A stretch of DNA of 48,910 bases from Magnetococcales bacterium (GTDB taxonomy: Bacteria > Pseudomonadota > Magnetococcia > Magnetococcales > UBA8363), in NCBI GenBank assembly GCA_002753515.1, contig PEAK01000028.1, positions 1 through 48,910 of the forward strand, given 5' to 3'. The notes below the pieces were generated by a model. That model had not been told where the DNA came from and searched no databases. It saw only the letters and a list, made by a program, of their open reading frames with translations. The position numbers and the translations under genes are program-made. Shown piece by piece: positions 16,306 through 26,146 of the stretch; positions within the stretch are counted from its first letter, which is position 1, and each line of letters begins with the position of its first letter.

Positions 16306-18759
16306 ATGAATCTGATCAAAAATTTAAATCTACAAAGCAAGTTTTTCCTGCTTTTCCTCGGGCCGTTGGTGGCGCTGATTTTTTATGGTACCGACACCGT
16401 CTGGTCGAAAAGGATGATGCTGACGGAAATCCGCGCCTTTGACGCCATGGCGCGAACGGCGGTGCAGGTGGGGCCGTTGGTGCATGAAATCCAGAAGGAG
16501 CGGGGATTGACAGCCGGCTACTTGGGGAGCAAAGCGGGTAAGTTCAAGGAGGATATGGCCAAGCAGCGGGTGTTGACCAATACCGAGGCCACCAAGCTCA
16601 AAGATTATTTGCGCATCGAAAATCCCATGTCCCAGAGTGCCGATTTCCAAGCTTCGGCCAAGGAGGCACAGGCGGCGTTGGACCGCTTGAATGATATTCG
16701 TTGGCAGGTTGACAGCGACAAAATGGATGTGAATCGCGCCATTGAATTTTATACGACTTTGAACCATTCCTTGATGGATCTCCTGAAAAAGATTGTCGTT
16801 TTCTCTACGCATCCACAAATGATGGCGCAGACAACGGCTTATTTGAATCTTCTCAATTCCAAGGAGCGTGCCGGGTTGGAACGGGCGGTATTGAGCAATG
16901 TGTTCGCCAGCAATACCTTTCCCAAGGAGTTGCGTCCCCGTTTCATGACGTTGATGGCGGAGCAGGAGATTTATGACGAGTTGTTCGTCTCTTTCGCCAC
17001 GGAGTTGCAGGTCACGAGTTTTCGCAACAAAATGGCCGGGGAGGCAACGGCGGAAATCAAGCGGATGCGGCAGGTGGCGCTGGAACATATGGAGGATGGT
17101 GGGTTCCATATCGATCCCATCTATTGGTTTGATACCATGACCCATCGCATCAACCTGTTGCAAGAGGTTGAGCAGCTCGTGGTGCAAGACTTGGGCAAGA
17201 CGGCGCGTACCCTGATCGATCAGGCTTCTTTTGCTTCGGTCGCCTATTTGGTGTTTACCGTGGTGATTGTTGTTTTCACGGTTGTCCTGGGTTTCATGAC
17301 GTTGCGCGACATACGGCGGCAACTGGGTGCCGAACCCCGCGTCGTGACCACGCTTGCCGAACGGATGGCGTTGGGTGACTTTTCCGCCAAAATTGAAACG
17401 GATGCCAAATCTTCCGGCATATTCAAGGCCCTGCATGATTTACAGAGTTATTTGATCGTGCAATTGGGTGGTGAACCCGCGGAGGTGGTGCGTTACGTGG
17501 ATCGTTTGGCGGGTGGTGACCTGTCCAGTTTTCGCAAGGGGGACGGGTCTTCGACCGGCATATTCGGAGCCATGGGCAACATGGTGGAAAATTTGCGGGA
17601 GTCGGTGGGATCGGTCATCCAGATCAGCCGGCGCATCGTCGAGGAGAGCGACCGGATCAACAACAATTCGCAAATGGTATCGGATGGTGCCATCCAGCAG
17701 GCGGCTTCCATCACCGAAACCGCCGCCTCCATGGAGGAGATGACCATCAATATTCAAAAAACCACGGAAAATGCCCAGAGAACCGAGGAAATTGCCCGTG
17801 CTTCCGCCAATGAAGCGGTGATCAGCGGTCAGGCGGTGGCGGAAACGGTGGATGTCATGAAACAAATCGCCGAGGAAATTTCCATCATCGACGAGATCGC
17901 CCACCAGACCAGCCTGCTGTCCCTCAATGCATCGTTGGAAGCGACCCGGGCCGGGGAATATGGCAAGGGCTTCGCCGTAGTGGCCTCGGAGGTCCGCAAA
18001 TTGGCGGAACGCAGCCAATCGGCCGCAGCCAAGATCACGGCCCTTTCCTCTTCGAGCGTGGATGTGGCGGTCAAGGCGGGGCACAGCCTGCAAAAATTGG
18101 TGCCGGATATTCAGCGCACCGCCGAATTGGTGCGCATGATTTCCAATGCTTCCCAGGAACAGAGCCAGGGGCTGGAACAGATCAATATCGCCATCCAACA
18201 ATTGGATCAGGTGATTCGCAACAATGTGGGTGCCGCAACGACCATGCGCACTTCGGCTTCGGCGTTGTCCGACAATGCGTCTGAATTGCAAAGTTCCATT
18301 GCCTTTTTCCAACTGGAAGGTTCTGCTATCGATGGATCGCATGAGGCGAATCAGGAGTTCTTTCCCTGGACGGAAAATCTGAGCGTCGGCATTCCCGAGA
18401 TGGACAAGCAGCACAAACGCTTGTTGGAACTGATCAACCTACTGGCTTCCCGAATTCAGAGCGGACGTGCGGAGGAGGGGGTCCGGGTCGTGTTGCCGGA
18501 ATTGAAAGAATATACATTGTTTCATTTTGCGCAGGAGGAAGAGTTATTTACTTCTGCAGGCTATCCCGATGCTACCAACCATAAAGAAAAACATAAAAAA
18601 GTGGTGGAACGGGTTGTCGCCTTCATCGACCAGGTGGGCAAGGGGGATGTGTCGGTGGCCAATGCCTTGCTCGGATTTTTGCGTAACTGGTTGATTACTC
18701 ACATCATGAAGGTGGACAAACAATATGGCAGATTTATTAACGAACGAGATGCGGCCTAG
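16306..18759 (+). CDS. Methyl-accepting chemotaxis receptor: NIT-HAMP-MCP signal-hemerythrin
   Basis: An 817-residue protein starting [11 protein letters not shown], with GGGGG five bases before the ATG. Membrane segments lie at about 10-30 and 309-332. The periplasmic part resembles the nitrate/nitrite-sensing NIT domain ([20 protein letters not shown]). A HAMP region follows (about 333-385), then an MCP signalling domain with the hairpin tip [20 protein letters not shown]. From about residue 683 there is a complete bacteriohemerythrin domain: [29 protein letters not shown] and HIMKVDKQY supply the His/Glu/Asp ligands of a di-iron oxygen site. The receptor may read nitrate-type ligands outside and oxygen or redox state inside; that is inferred from domains. 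It is flanked by the adaptors and cheB. Confidence 0.93.
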   Translation: MNLIKNLNLQSKFFLLFLGPLVALIFYGTDTVWSKRMMLTEIRAFDAMARTAVQVGPLVHEIQKERGLTAGYLGSKAGKFKEDMAKQRVLTNTEATKLKDYLRIENPMSQSADFQASAKEAQAALDRLNDIRWQVDSDKMDVNRAIEFYTTLNHSLMDLLKKIVVFSTHPQMMAQTTAYLNLLNSKERAGLERAVLSNVFASNTFPKELRPRFMTLMAEQEIYDELFVSFATELQVTSFRNKMAGEATAEIKRMRQVALEHMEDGGFHIDPIYWFDTMTHRINLLQEVEQLVVQDLGKTARTLIDQASFASVAYLVFTVVIVVFTVVLGFMTLRDIRRQLGAEPRVVTTLAERMALGDFSAKIETDAKSSGIFKALHDLQSYLIVQLGGEPAEVVRYVDRLAGGDLSSFRKGDGSSTGIFGAMGNMVENLRESVGSVIQISRRIVEESDRINNNSQMVSDGAIQQAASITETAASMEEMTINIQKTTENAQRTEEIARASANEAVISGQAVAETVDVMKQIAEEISIIDEIAHQTSLLSLNASLEATRAGEYGKGFAVVASEVRKLAERSQSAAAKITALSSSSVDVAVKAGHSLQKLVPDIQRTAELVRMISNASQEQSQGLEQINIAIQQLDQVIRNNVGAATTMRTSASALSDNASELQSSIAFFQLEGSAIDGSHEANQEFFPWTENLSVGIPEMDKQHKRLLELINLLASRIQSGRAEEGVRVVLPELKEYTLFHFAQEEELFTSAGYPDATNHKEKHKKVVERVVAFIDQVGKGDVSVANALLGFLRNWLITHIMKVDKQYGRFINERDAA

Positions 18760-18852
18760 CTTATGGGGTTTGTCGGGTATCCGTGGCTTGGTGACCAGCA
18801 GATATGGCAGGGACCTGCCGCTTGAGACGATTGCGTTGAATAATCAGGTACC

Positions 18853-19923
18853 ATGTCCTTGATCTGGGTATTGATTGTTTGCGACGACAGTTTTTTCCGT
18901 GAAAAGTTGGGCGGTCTGATCATGGAATCACCCAACTTTGGCGGGGCGGAATGGACCGATTCCAGCCCGATGGCTGTACGTCAGGCGATTTCCGGTGGGC
19001 CAAACTTGGCTATTGTCGAAGTCGATTCTCACAAGCCGGGGGGATTTTACGTGATCGACAGGTTGCGACAGCACGGGATTCCTTTTATGGCCATGTCGGT
19101 GGCGGGTGACCCCGTTGCCACGCGAAGGGCTTTGGATGCGGGCGCTTTGGATGTGTTCGAGCGTGAAAGTTTGTTCGACGACGATACCTGCCGGCACTTG
19201 CCGGATCGCATCCTGAAGGCCTTTGAGGGGGGGCGAAAGGCGGTTCCGGGCAACAATACGGCCCGGGTTACAGCCACCCCCGGGGCTGTTTTATCCCCTG
19301 TTGCGCCTTCTCCGGCGCGCCAACCGGTGGGAACTGCTGCGGCAGGCGTCACAAAGGCTGCTGGTATCGTCGCCATTGCCAGTTCCACGGGCGGCCCCAA
19401 GGCGTTGGTGGAACTTTTAAAGGTTTTTCCCAAAGATTTTTCCCATCCCGTTGTTATTGCCCAACATATCCATCCCGACTATGTGGGGGGATTGGAGGTT
19501 TGGTTGGCCCGGACCACCAGCTTCAAGGTCAAAATAGCGGCCCATGGGGATTCGTTGCTCCCCGGTTCCCTGTACATCGCCCCGGCAACCGGCAACATGG
19601 AGGTGCGCGGTGGTGGGGTATTGGTATTGTCGGCCAAACAGGCGGATGATCTCTATTCCCCCTCCTGTGATCGTTTGCTGCTGTCGGCGTCGCAGGTCTA
19701 TGGGAGCAATGCCATTGGTGTGATCCTGACGGGTATGGGGCGGGATGGGGTGCAAGGGATTCGGGCTATCCACGAGGCGGGTGGCTATACGTTGGCCCAG
19801 GACCGCGCCACATCCATGGTGTTCAGCATGCCGGGTAGCGCCATTGAACTCAAAGTCGTTTCGCAAATCGGACCGCCGGAAAGATTGGGTCAGAATATTA
19901 TCAAATGGGTCTCTGCGCGATGA
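18853..19923 (+). CDS. cheB: CheB-type protein-glutamate methylesterase with degenerate receiver
   Basis: A 356-residue protein. Residues 1-115 are a receiver-like domain retaining the acidic pair (VCDDS), but the phospho-acceptor position is glutamate: NLAIVEVDSHKP, E56 by alignment to the LDVEMP motif of CheB. The conserved receiver lysine also seems to be missing (DVFERES). A linker of about 50 residues follows. The C-terminal methylesterase domain is intact: S178 in IASSTGG, H205 in IAQHIHPDY and D298 in GMGRDG. It removes methyl groups from, or deamidates, receptor glutamates. With Glu in place of Asp, control by CheA phosphotransfer is doubtful. The last bases overlap the cheR start. 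Confidence 0.92.
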   Translation: MSLIWVLIVCDDSFFREKLGGLIMESPNFGGAEWTDSSPMAVRQAISGGPNLAIVEVDSHKPGGFYVIDRLRQHGIPFMAMSVAGDPVATRRALDAGALDVFERESLFDDDTCRHLPDRILKAFEGGRKAVPGNNTARVTATPGAVLSPVAPSPARQPVGTAAAGVTKAAGIVAIASSTGGPKALVELLKVFPKDFSHPVVIAQHIHPDYVGGLEVWLARTTSFKVKIAAHGDSLLPGSLYIAPATGNMEVRGGGVLVLSAKQADDLYSPSCDRLLLSASQVYGSNAIGVILTGMGRDGVQGIRAIHEAGGYTLAQDRATSMVFSMPGSAIELKVVSQIGPPERLGQNIIKWVSAR

Positions 19924-21470
19924 TGCTCAAAAGGAAACCATTGGCGACTCCTGATGCCCCGGAGTTGAGTCGCTTTAAAACCTTCCTGAAGGAAAGGAGT
20001 GGTTTGATCTTTGTTGGCAATCGGGAACGGTTGCTGGTGACCGGCTTGCTGGAGCGTGCCCAGGCCACCCGTATCGCCTCCTGGGAGAACTATCGACAGC
20101 GCCTGGAGCAGGATGCCAAGGAACTCGATAAGCTCATTACCCTGCTGACGGTCAACGAATCCTATTTTTTTCGGGAGTCGGACCAATTGCGTCTGTTGTC
20201 GCAACATTTGATTCCCGAATTCCGTCGCCGGGCGGGAAATGCGCCGGTGCGGATCATCAGTGCCGGCTGCTCCAGTGGCGACGAACCTTACTCCATCGCC
20301 ATGGAGATGGTGCGCTCGTTGGGCAAGGAGGCCTTGCCGACGTTTGAGGTCATGGGGTGCGACATCGATCAGGGTATTTTGGATCGGGCCAGGGAGGGGA
20401 TATACAATGATTATTCCTTTCGTGGCGTCGATCCGGAAATCAGGAATCGATTTTTCAAGGCTTTGGGTCCCGACCGTTTCCAGGTCATGGATGAGATTCG
20501 TCGCCGGGTGACGTTTTACCAAGTGAACTTGGCCGGGGGCAGTTTCCCCGATGTGTTGCGACGCGTCGATTGTATTTTTTATCGTAATGTATCGATCTAC
20601 TTCGACAAACCGACGCAACGACACATTTTTAATCATCTTGCGGGCTTGCTCAAGCCCGGTGGTGCCTTGATCGTGAGTGCTACCGAAATATTCACCCATA
20701 CGAGCTTTCTAGATGGTATGGGACATGGATTGGTGCGCGACGAATGGAACAATATCTTGTTTTTCCGCAAGTCTCGTCCCGGGGAGGGCCGGACCGCTAC
20801 GCAGACGGGTTTGTTTTCCTCAACCTTGCGCCATGACAAACCGCCGACCATCACCGCTCCCCCGGCCCGGGTGGCCACGCCCGTTCCCAGTGTTTCGGCG
20901 CCTTCCGTCAAAGTTGCCGTGGTTGCGGCGCTAACGGGGGTCGGGTCTTGGGAGCAGGCGCGGCAACTGGCCCTGGAAAAACGCTATGAGCAAGCCTTGA
21001 AAATGTTGGATGGGTTGTTGGCTGCGTCGGCATCGTCCCAGGATTCCCTCCGGGCATTGGGTTTGGGGGGGTGTATCTTTCTGCATGTGCGGCGCTTGAC
21101 CGAAGCGCGCAATCACTGTTTGCGCATGCAAAAACTCGATCCCATGTCGGTGGAAAGCCATCTCTTATCGGGACTGGCGGATCGCCAGGACGGCAATCAC
21201 GATGGGGTTATCACCCATTGTCGCAAGGCCGCCTACGCCGATCCACAGATTTGGACCGCGCATTTCTACATGGCGGAATCTTTTTCGGCAGTGGGGTCGC
21301 TGCCTTTGGCGCGACAGGGGTTCCAGACCGCGGCCAATCGCATTGAGCGTTATGGCCTGGCCCGGACTGGGTTGAGTTTCTTCCCCCTGGATTTGACCGG
21401 CGAGGAGATGATTCAGTTGTGCCGTCGGCGCATGGAGCAACCCGATAACGCCGGGCGTTACCGAATCTGA
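19920..21470 (+). CDS. cheR: CheR-type receptor methyltransferase with C-terminal TPR region
   Basis: About 516 residues. The ATG at 19920 overlaps the cheB stop; 19905 and 19923 are also possible starts. The N-terminal helical part resembles CheR (SYFFRESDQLRLL). The SAM-binding motif SAGCSSGDEPYSIAME is near residue 113, and YRNVSIYFDKPTQ fits the post-motif region. After a proline-rich linker (about 290-335), the last 170 residues carry TPR-like helices (ALEKRYEQALKMLDGLLA, ARNHCLRMQKLDPMSVESHL). The product methylates receptor glutamates, opposing CheB. TPR extensions in CheR proteins are thought to mediate protein contacts, often in Dif/Frz-like or alternative-function systems. Confidence 0.93.
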   Translation: MMLKRKPLATPDAPELSRFKTFLKERSGLIFVGNRERLLVTGLLERAQATRIASWENYRQRLEQDAKELDKLITLLTVNESYFFRESDQLRLLSQHLIPEFRRRAGNAPVRIISAGCSSGDEPYSIAMEMVRSLGKEALPTFEVMGCDIDQGILDRAREGIYNDYSFRGVDPEIRNRFFKALGPDRFQVMDEIRRRVTFYQVNLAGGSFPDVLRRVDCIFYRNVSIYFDKPTQRHIFNHLAGLLKPGGALIVSATEIFTHTSFLDGMGHGLVRDEWNNILFFRKSRPGEGRTATQTGLFSSTLRHDKPPTITAPPARVATPVPSVSAPSVKVAVVAALTGVGSWEQARQLALEKRYEQALKMLDGLLAASASSQDSLRALGLGGCIFLHVRRLTEARNHCLRMQKLDPMSVESHLLSGLADRQDGNHDGVITHCRKAAYADPQIWTAHFYMAESFSAVGSLPLARQGFQTAANRIERYGLARTGLSFFPLDLTGEEMIQLCRRRMEQPDNAGRYRI

Positions 21471-21490
21471 AACCAAGGGAGAGTGCTGTC

Positions 21491-23899
21491 ATGGCCATGG
21501 ACATGTCCAGATTTATCAAGCGCTTTGTCAGTGAGGCCCGGGATCATATTGAAACGATCAATAAAGGTCTGGCGGCATTTGAGGAGGGCAAGGGGGATGC
21601 GGATTTAATTAATTCGGTCTTTCGTTCGGCCCATACCATCAAGGGGACCTCGCGGATGATCAAGCTGCTTTCCATTTCGGAGATGGCGCACGGAATGGAA
21701 AACATATTCGGCTTGGTGCGCGAGGGACGCATGACGGTGGATGCCGATGTTGCCGAAGTGTTGTACCGGGGTATCGATTGGATCGCGGCGCAGGTGGAAA
21801 TCGCGGCCGAGGGTGGTGCGGTCTTGGATGTGGATCAGGAATTGATCGCCCAAATGGCGGAAGTTTTCAATCGCATCAACCAGGGGGGGGATGCTTCACC
21901 GACCGGGGCACCTGTCCCGGGGGGCGAGCAGGGGACGGTTGCGCCATCGGAAGCGGTGGAAAAGTCGGAAGCGGCACCGGCGAAAAAGATGGAAGTGGAG
22001 CCGGTGGAAAAGACGGAAGTGGAGCCGGCAAAAATGTTGGAAGTGGAGCCGGTGGAAAAGACGGGAGCGGCACCGGCGAAAAAGTCGGAACCTGACAGGG
22101 GGCCGCCGCGAACGGAGGATAAGGTCCGTGCCGGTACGGACCAGTCCAAGGCGAAAAGCCAGGAATCGACAGGGACCATCCGCCTGGAGGCATCACAGCT
22201 TGATGAATTGATCAAGATTGGCGGCGGCATGATCACGTTTCGCACCCGCATGAAGGCGCGGTTGTCGGGATTGTCGCAGGCGGTATCGTTGGCCCATGAT
22301 GTCCATTCCCATTTGAACATTGTGTTGAGTGGGCAGGGGGGGGAAGAGGAGCAACGCTCGGTACGACTCCGCAAGCAGGCACGGGAGTTGGCGGATGAAT
22401 TGGCGCGGGTGCGCACCTTGCTGGTGGAGGATGCGGATCAGCTTGATTTGTTGACGATGGAGTTGCAGGATCGTTCCCTTAAATTACGCATGCTCCCTTT
22501 GTCGTCGTTGTTTGAAACGTTTCCGCGCCTGGTGCGTGATGCCGCCCGGGCGCTGAAGAAAAAAGTGCGCTTGAACATTCAGGGTGGGGATACCGAACTG
22601 GATCGCACCATCATTGAAACCATTGGTGACCCACTGGTTCACATGTTGCGCAACAGCGTCGATCATGGCATGGAAACCCCGGAGGTACGCCGGGAATTGG
22701 GCAAACCGGAGACGGGAACCATCCTGTTGCGTGCCTGGCCGCAGGGCAACAGTGTGGTCATTGAACTGATTGATGATGGTCCCGGCATTCATGTCGAGCG
22801 CCTTAAAGAAAAGGCCTTGCAAAAAAAACTGATGGAGGCGGAGGAATTGGAAGCCAAGCCACGTCAGGAACTCCTGAAATTGATTTTTCATCCCGGTCTT
22901 TCCACGAGTCAGATCATCACCGACTTTTCCGGTCGTGGTGTGGGTATGGATGTGGTCCACAAAAATATTGTGGATGTCATGAATGGGACGATTGAAGTGG
23001 AATCGGAGGAGGGCAGGGGGACCCGTTTTATTTTACGTCTGCCCCTGACCATGGCCACGTTGCGTGTCTTGCAATTCGAGGTGGGGCATCGTCCGTACGC
23101 CATGTCCTCGGGATCCATTCAGGAGGTGGATCAGTTTTATTTGGATGCGGGGATTCAGGTCGTGGGTCGGCGGGCCATTCTATTGCGTGATCAGGTGATT
23201 CCGGTGATTCGCATGGCGGAAATCCTGGGGGTGCCGCCACGTCCGTGGGAAGAGTTGGGCAAGGCGGATATCCTGATCGTTTCCAATGGCATTGAAACCT
23301 TGGGATTGGTGGTGGATGGGATCCTGGACGAAGATGTCATGGTTCTCAAACCCATGCCCCTCATTTTGCAAAACAATCGTCTGGTGACCGGGGCGTTGGT
23401 GTCGGGTAACAACGAAATCGTCATGGTATTGGACAGCGCCTACATCATCCAATTGGCCAAACGGCTATACCGCAGTCAAATATCCGCAGGTCGTTCCTTG
23501 GCGGCGCGTCCGGAGGGTCAGGGGCGCAGGCGCATTCTGGTGGTGGACGATTCCATGAATACCCGGGAATTGGAAAAGGATATCCTGGAATCCAAGGATT
23601 ACCATGTCAGCCTGGCCCAGGATGGGCAGGAGGGGTTCGACATGGCCAGCCAATTCCCATTTGATCTGGTGGTGACCGATGTGGAAATGCCGCGCTTGGA
23701 TGGCTTTTCACTGACCGAAAAATTGCGTGCCACGGAGATGCATAAATATACCCCTATCGTTATCGTTACATCGCGGGATCGCGAGGAGGACAAGCAACGT
23801 GGCATTCATGTCGGTGCCAATGCGTATATCGTCAAGGGTGCGTTTGACGAATTCAGCTTGTTGGATACCGTACAGAATTTGCTAGAATTCGGCGCTTGA
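21491..23899 (+). CDS. cheA: Hybrid CheA histidine kinase with C-terminal receiver
   Basis: An 802-residue protein. An Hpt domain at 1-110 carries the phosphorylation site H48 (RSAHTIKGTSRM). An Ala/Pro/Glu/Lys linker with repeats spans about 150-220. Dimerisation and HATPase domains follow (about 230-515): HMLRNSVDHGMETP (N box), DDGPGI (G1) and GRGVGMDVV (G2). A CheW-like domain spans about 520-660. A C-terminal receiver (about 675-802) has the acidic pair VVDDS and acceptor D730 (VVTDVEMP). No P2 (CheY-binding) domain is seen between Hpt and the kinase core, only the linker. Such hybrid kinases are common in alternative chemosensory systems. The gene is followed closely by cheY. Confidence 0.95.
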   Translation: MAMDMSRFIKRFVSEARDHIETINKGLAAFEEGKGDADLINSVFRSAHTIKGTSRMIKLLSISEMAHGMENIFGLVREGRMTVDADVAEVLYRGIDWIAAQVEIAAEGGAVLDVDQELIAQMAEVFNRINQGGDASPTGAPVPGGEQGTVAPSEAVEKSEAAPAKKMEVEPVEKTEVEPAKMLEVEPVEKTGAAPAKKSEPDRGPPRTEDKVRAGTDQSKAKSQESTGTIRLEASQLDELIKIGGGMITFRTRMKARLSGLSQAVSLAHDVHSHLNIVLSGQGGEEEQRSVRLRKQARELADELARVRTLLVEDADQLDLLTMELQDRSLKLRMLPLSSLFETFPRLVRDAARALKKKVRLNIQGGDTELDRTIIETIGDPLVHMLRNSVDHGMETPEVRRELGKPETGTILLRAWPQGNSVVIELIDDGPGIHVERLKEKALQKKLMEAEELEAKPRQELLKLIFHPGLSTSQIITDFSGRGVGMDVVHKNIVDVMNGTIEVESEEGRGTRFILRLPLTMATLRVLQFEVGHRPYAMSSGSIQEVDQFYLDAGIQVVGRRAILLRDQVIPVIRMAEILGVPPRPWEELGKADILIVSNGIETLGLVVDGILDEDVMVLKPMPLILQNNRLVTGALVSGNNEIVMVLDSAYIIQLAKRLYRSQISAGRSLAARPEGQGRRRILVVDDSMNTRELEKDILESKDYHVSLAQDGQEGFDMASQFPFDLVVTDVEMPRLDGFSLTEKLRATEMHKYTPIVIVTSRDREEDKQRGIHVGANAYIVKGAFDEFSLLDTVQNLLEFGA
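21993..22088 (+). repeat. Imperfect 48-bp (16-residue) repeat in the cheA linker
   Basis: GAAGTGGAGCCGGTGGAAAA begins at 21993 and recurs at 22041. Each 48-bp unit splits into two related 24-bp halves encoding EVEPVEKT-like and EVEPAKML-like octets. The result is an acidic/basic Pro-rich spacer between Hpt and the kinase core. Confidence 0.8.
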
Positions 23900-23962
23900 T
23901 GTACCCTGGAGCGGGTTGGTTGATCCCGGAGGGGTTCATGAAAAATTGAGGAGGAAATGGTG

Positions 23963-24343
23963 ATGGCCAAAAAACCGCGCATCTTGATTGTCGATGACAG
24001 CGACACGATTCGGGAAATGGTGCAGATGGTTTTGGAGGGATTGGATGCCGAGGTGGTGGCCCAGGGCGTGAATGGCAAGGAGGGGGTGGCGCTGTTCAAG
24101 CAACACCAGCCCGATATTTTGCTGACCGATATTGAAATGCCGATTATGGACGGTATCGAGTCAACCCAGATCATCAAGGATGAGTTTCCCGATGCGTATG
24201 TGGTGATGCTCTCCTCGGTGGATCCCGAAGCCGCCATGGATTTTGTTTTTCGTGCGGGTGCGGAAGACTTCGTGCGTAAAAATGAAGACTTGGAAGCCTT
24301 GGCCAACGATATTGAGCCGCATTTGAAAAAATTTATGGAGTGA
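23963..24343 (+). CDS. cheY: CheY-type single-domain response regulator
   Basis: 126 residues from the ATG at 23963. GAGGAGGAA lies seven to eight bases upstream, whereas the ATG at 23957 would sit on top of that site. The receiver is complete: acidic pair IVDDSD, acceptor D56 (LLTDIEMP), conserved Ser in MLSSV and Lys in FVRKNED. No output domain is present. It probably receives phosphate from the CheA upstream and acts on a motor, pilus or another output. It lies 63 bp downstream of cheA. Confidence 0.93.
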   Translation: MAKKPRILIVDDSDTIREMVQMVLEGLDAEVVAQGVNGKEGVALFKQHQPDILLTDIEMPIMDGIESTQIIKDEFPDAYVVMLSSVDPEAAMDFVFRAGAEDFVRKNEDLEALANDIEPHLKKFME

Positions 24344-24466
24344 TGCCTGTTTACAAGGTTGGTTGACCTGCCTGTGGCTACATAGGGTGAAAATGTGGGG
24401 CGAATAAAATAACAAATATTAGCAGTATAATAAAAGTCGGAGACCACTTTGACATCGGGGAAGACA

Positions 24467-26146
24467 ATGGATCGATCCGTCCCACATGCAGGAAAGTTAT
24501 GTTCCGATGAGGTTTCAACCTCGATGGAAAGCTATGGTGCCCGGGTGGAAAAACTTAATCATCTGGGTATTGCCTTATCAGGTGAGAAAGATTTCAATCG
24601 ACTCTTGGAGAGCATTCTTTTGGGGGCCAAGGAGTTGACCTATGCCGATGCGGGTACTTTGTACATCAAGACGGATCGGGATACCCTTGAATTTGCCATT
24701 ATCCGTACCGATTCCTTGAATATTGCCATGGGTGGCACCACGGGTGTGGCGATTCGTTTCCCCGAATTGCCACTTTATGTGGATGGCGTGGCCAATTCCA
24801 AAATGGTCGCGGCGGCGGCGGCGCTCCAAGGAGTCACCATCACGATTCCGGATGCGTATACGGTTGCTGGGTATGATTTTTCTGGAACCAGGGCTTTTGA
24901 TCAAAAGAATGGTTATCGTTCGGTCTCGTTTTTGACGGTACCGATGAAAAATCATGATGGCGAGGTGATTGGGGTCTTGCAATTGATCAATGCCCTGGAT
25001 CCCGCGACGGGATCCATCGTTGCCTTCAGTGCCGAGGCGCAGCACTTGGCGGAATCCCTGGCCTCGCAGGCGGCGGTGGCCATGACGAATCAAAAATTGA
25101 TTCGCGAACTGGAGGCTTTGTTTGAATCTTTTATTCAGGCCATTGCCGGGGCCATTGATGACAAATCCCCCTATACCGCCAGACATTGCGAAAAGGTACC
25201 GGTATTAACGGAAATGTTGGCGGATGCGGCCAGTTGTAGTGATATTGGCGTGTTGCAGCAATTTCGCCCCACCCGGGAAGAGTTGCACGAATTGCGGGTG
25301 GCGGCATGGTTGCATGATTGTGGCAAGGTGGTGACGCCGGAGCATATCGTTGACAAGTCTACCAAGCTTGAATGCATTTTTGATCGGTTCCAGCTCCTGG
25401 ACTTGCGTTGTGAATTGATCAAAAAGGAATGGGAAAACGAAAGGTTGCGCTGGCGTTTGCAAACCTTGGAACAGGGTACCGATCCGGATGCGCTTGCCGC
25501 CCGGGATGAGGAACATGGGCGCAGGTTGCAACAATTGGATGAGGACATGCACTTTTTGCAGACCGTCAATCGGGGTGATGATTTAATGACGGCGCAGCGC
25601 ACCGAGCGCTTGCAGGGCATTGTCAACCAGTATCGCTGGATTGACAGCAACGGGGAGAGTCGGGAATTCATTTCCGAGGAGGAGATGGAAAATCTGAAGG
25701 TGATGCGCGGAACCTTGACCGATCGGGAGCGTAAGGTGATCAATCACCATGTGGTCGCTACCAAAAATATGCTTTCCAAACTCCCGTTTCCCAAACATTT
25801 GCGCCGGGTTCCCCAGTTGGCGGGTGCCCATCATGAAACTATGAACGGTACCGGCTATCCCGATCGCTTGACTCGGGAGCAGATTCCCATCGGGGCGCGA
25901 ATCATGGCTATCGCCGATGTTTTTGAGGCGCTGACCGCAGCGGATCGCCCGTATAAGCCGGCCAAAAGTTTGTCGGAATCCATGAAAATTTTAGGTTTCA
26001 TGGCCAAGAATCAGCAGATTGATGCCGATCTTTTTCAGGTCTTTGTTGATTCCCGGGTGTATCTGGAGTACGCAAAACGTTATCTCAATTCCGAACAGGT
26101 GGACGAGGTGATTCCGCAAAAACTCCCCGGTTATAAGGGGCGGTGA
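24467..26146 (+). CDS. GAF and HD-GYP domain protein (c-di-GMP phosphodiesterase candidate)
   Basis: About 559 residues from the ATG at 24467, preceded by GGGGAAG. Residues about 25-205 form a GAF sensor (DAGTLYIKTDRDTLEFAI, SVSFLTVPMKNHDGEVIGVL). Residues about 220 to the end form an HD-GYP domain: HD at about 282 (WLHDCGK), INHH near 421, and HHETMNGTGYPDRL near 455-465. Most HD-GYP proteins run directly from the KxGKL segment to LTxxE; here about 110 residues of charged coiled coil are inserted (about 300-415). The family hydrolyses c-di-GMP. The GAF domain may bind a cyclic nucleotide or another ligand. It is co-directional with cheY and fits with the PilZ protein and cyclase in the same window. 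Confidence 0.9.
   Translation: MDRSVPHAGKLCSDEVSTSMESYGARVEKLNHLGIALSGEKDFNRLLESILLGAKELTYADAGTLYIKTDRDTLEFAIIRTDSLNIAMGGTTGVAIRFPELPLYVDGVANSKMVAAAAALQGVTITIPDAYTVAGYDFSGTRAFDQKNGYRSVSFLTVPMKNHDGEVIGVLQLINALDPATGSIVAFSAEAQHLAESLASQAAVAMTNQKLIRELEALFESFIQAIAGAIDDKSPYTARHCEKVPVLTEMLADAASCSDIGVLQQFRPTREELHELRVAAWLHDCGKVVTPEHIVDKSTKLECIFDRFQLLDLRCELIKKEWENERLRWRLQTLEQGTDPDALAARDEEHGRRLQQLDEDMHFLQTVNRGDDLMTAQRTERLQGIVNQYRWIDSNGESREFISEEEMENLKVMRGTLTDRERKVINHHVVATKNMLSKLPFPKHLRRVPQLAGAHHETMNGTGYPDRLTREQIPIGARIMAIADVFEALTAADRPYKPAKSLSESMKILGFMAKNQQIDADLFQVFVDSRVYLEYAKRYLNSEQVDEVIPQKLPGYKGR

Noticed and set aside
23957-23962. Earlier cheY start MVM
   Set aside because: The ATG at 23957 directly abuts the GAGGAGGAA site; the ATG at 23963 has normal spacing.
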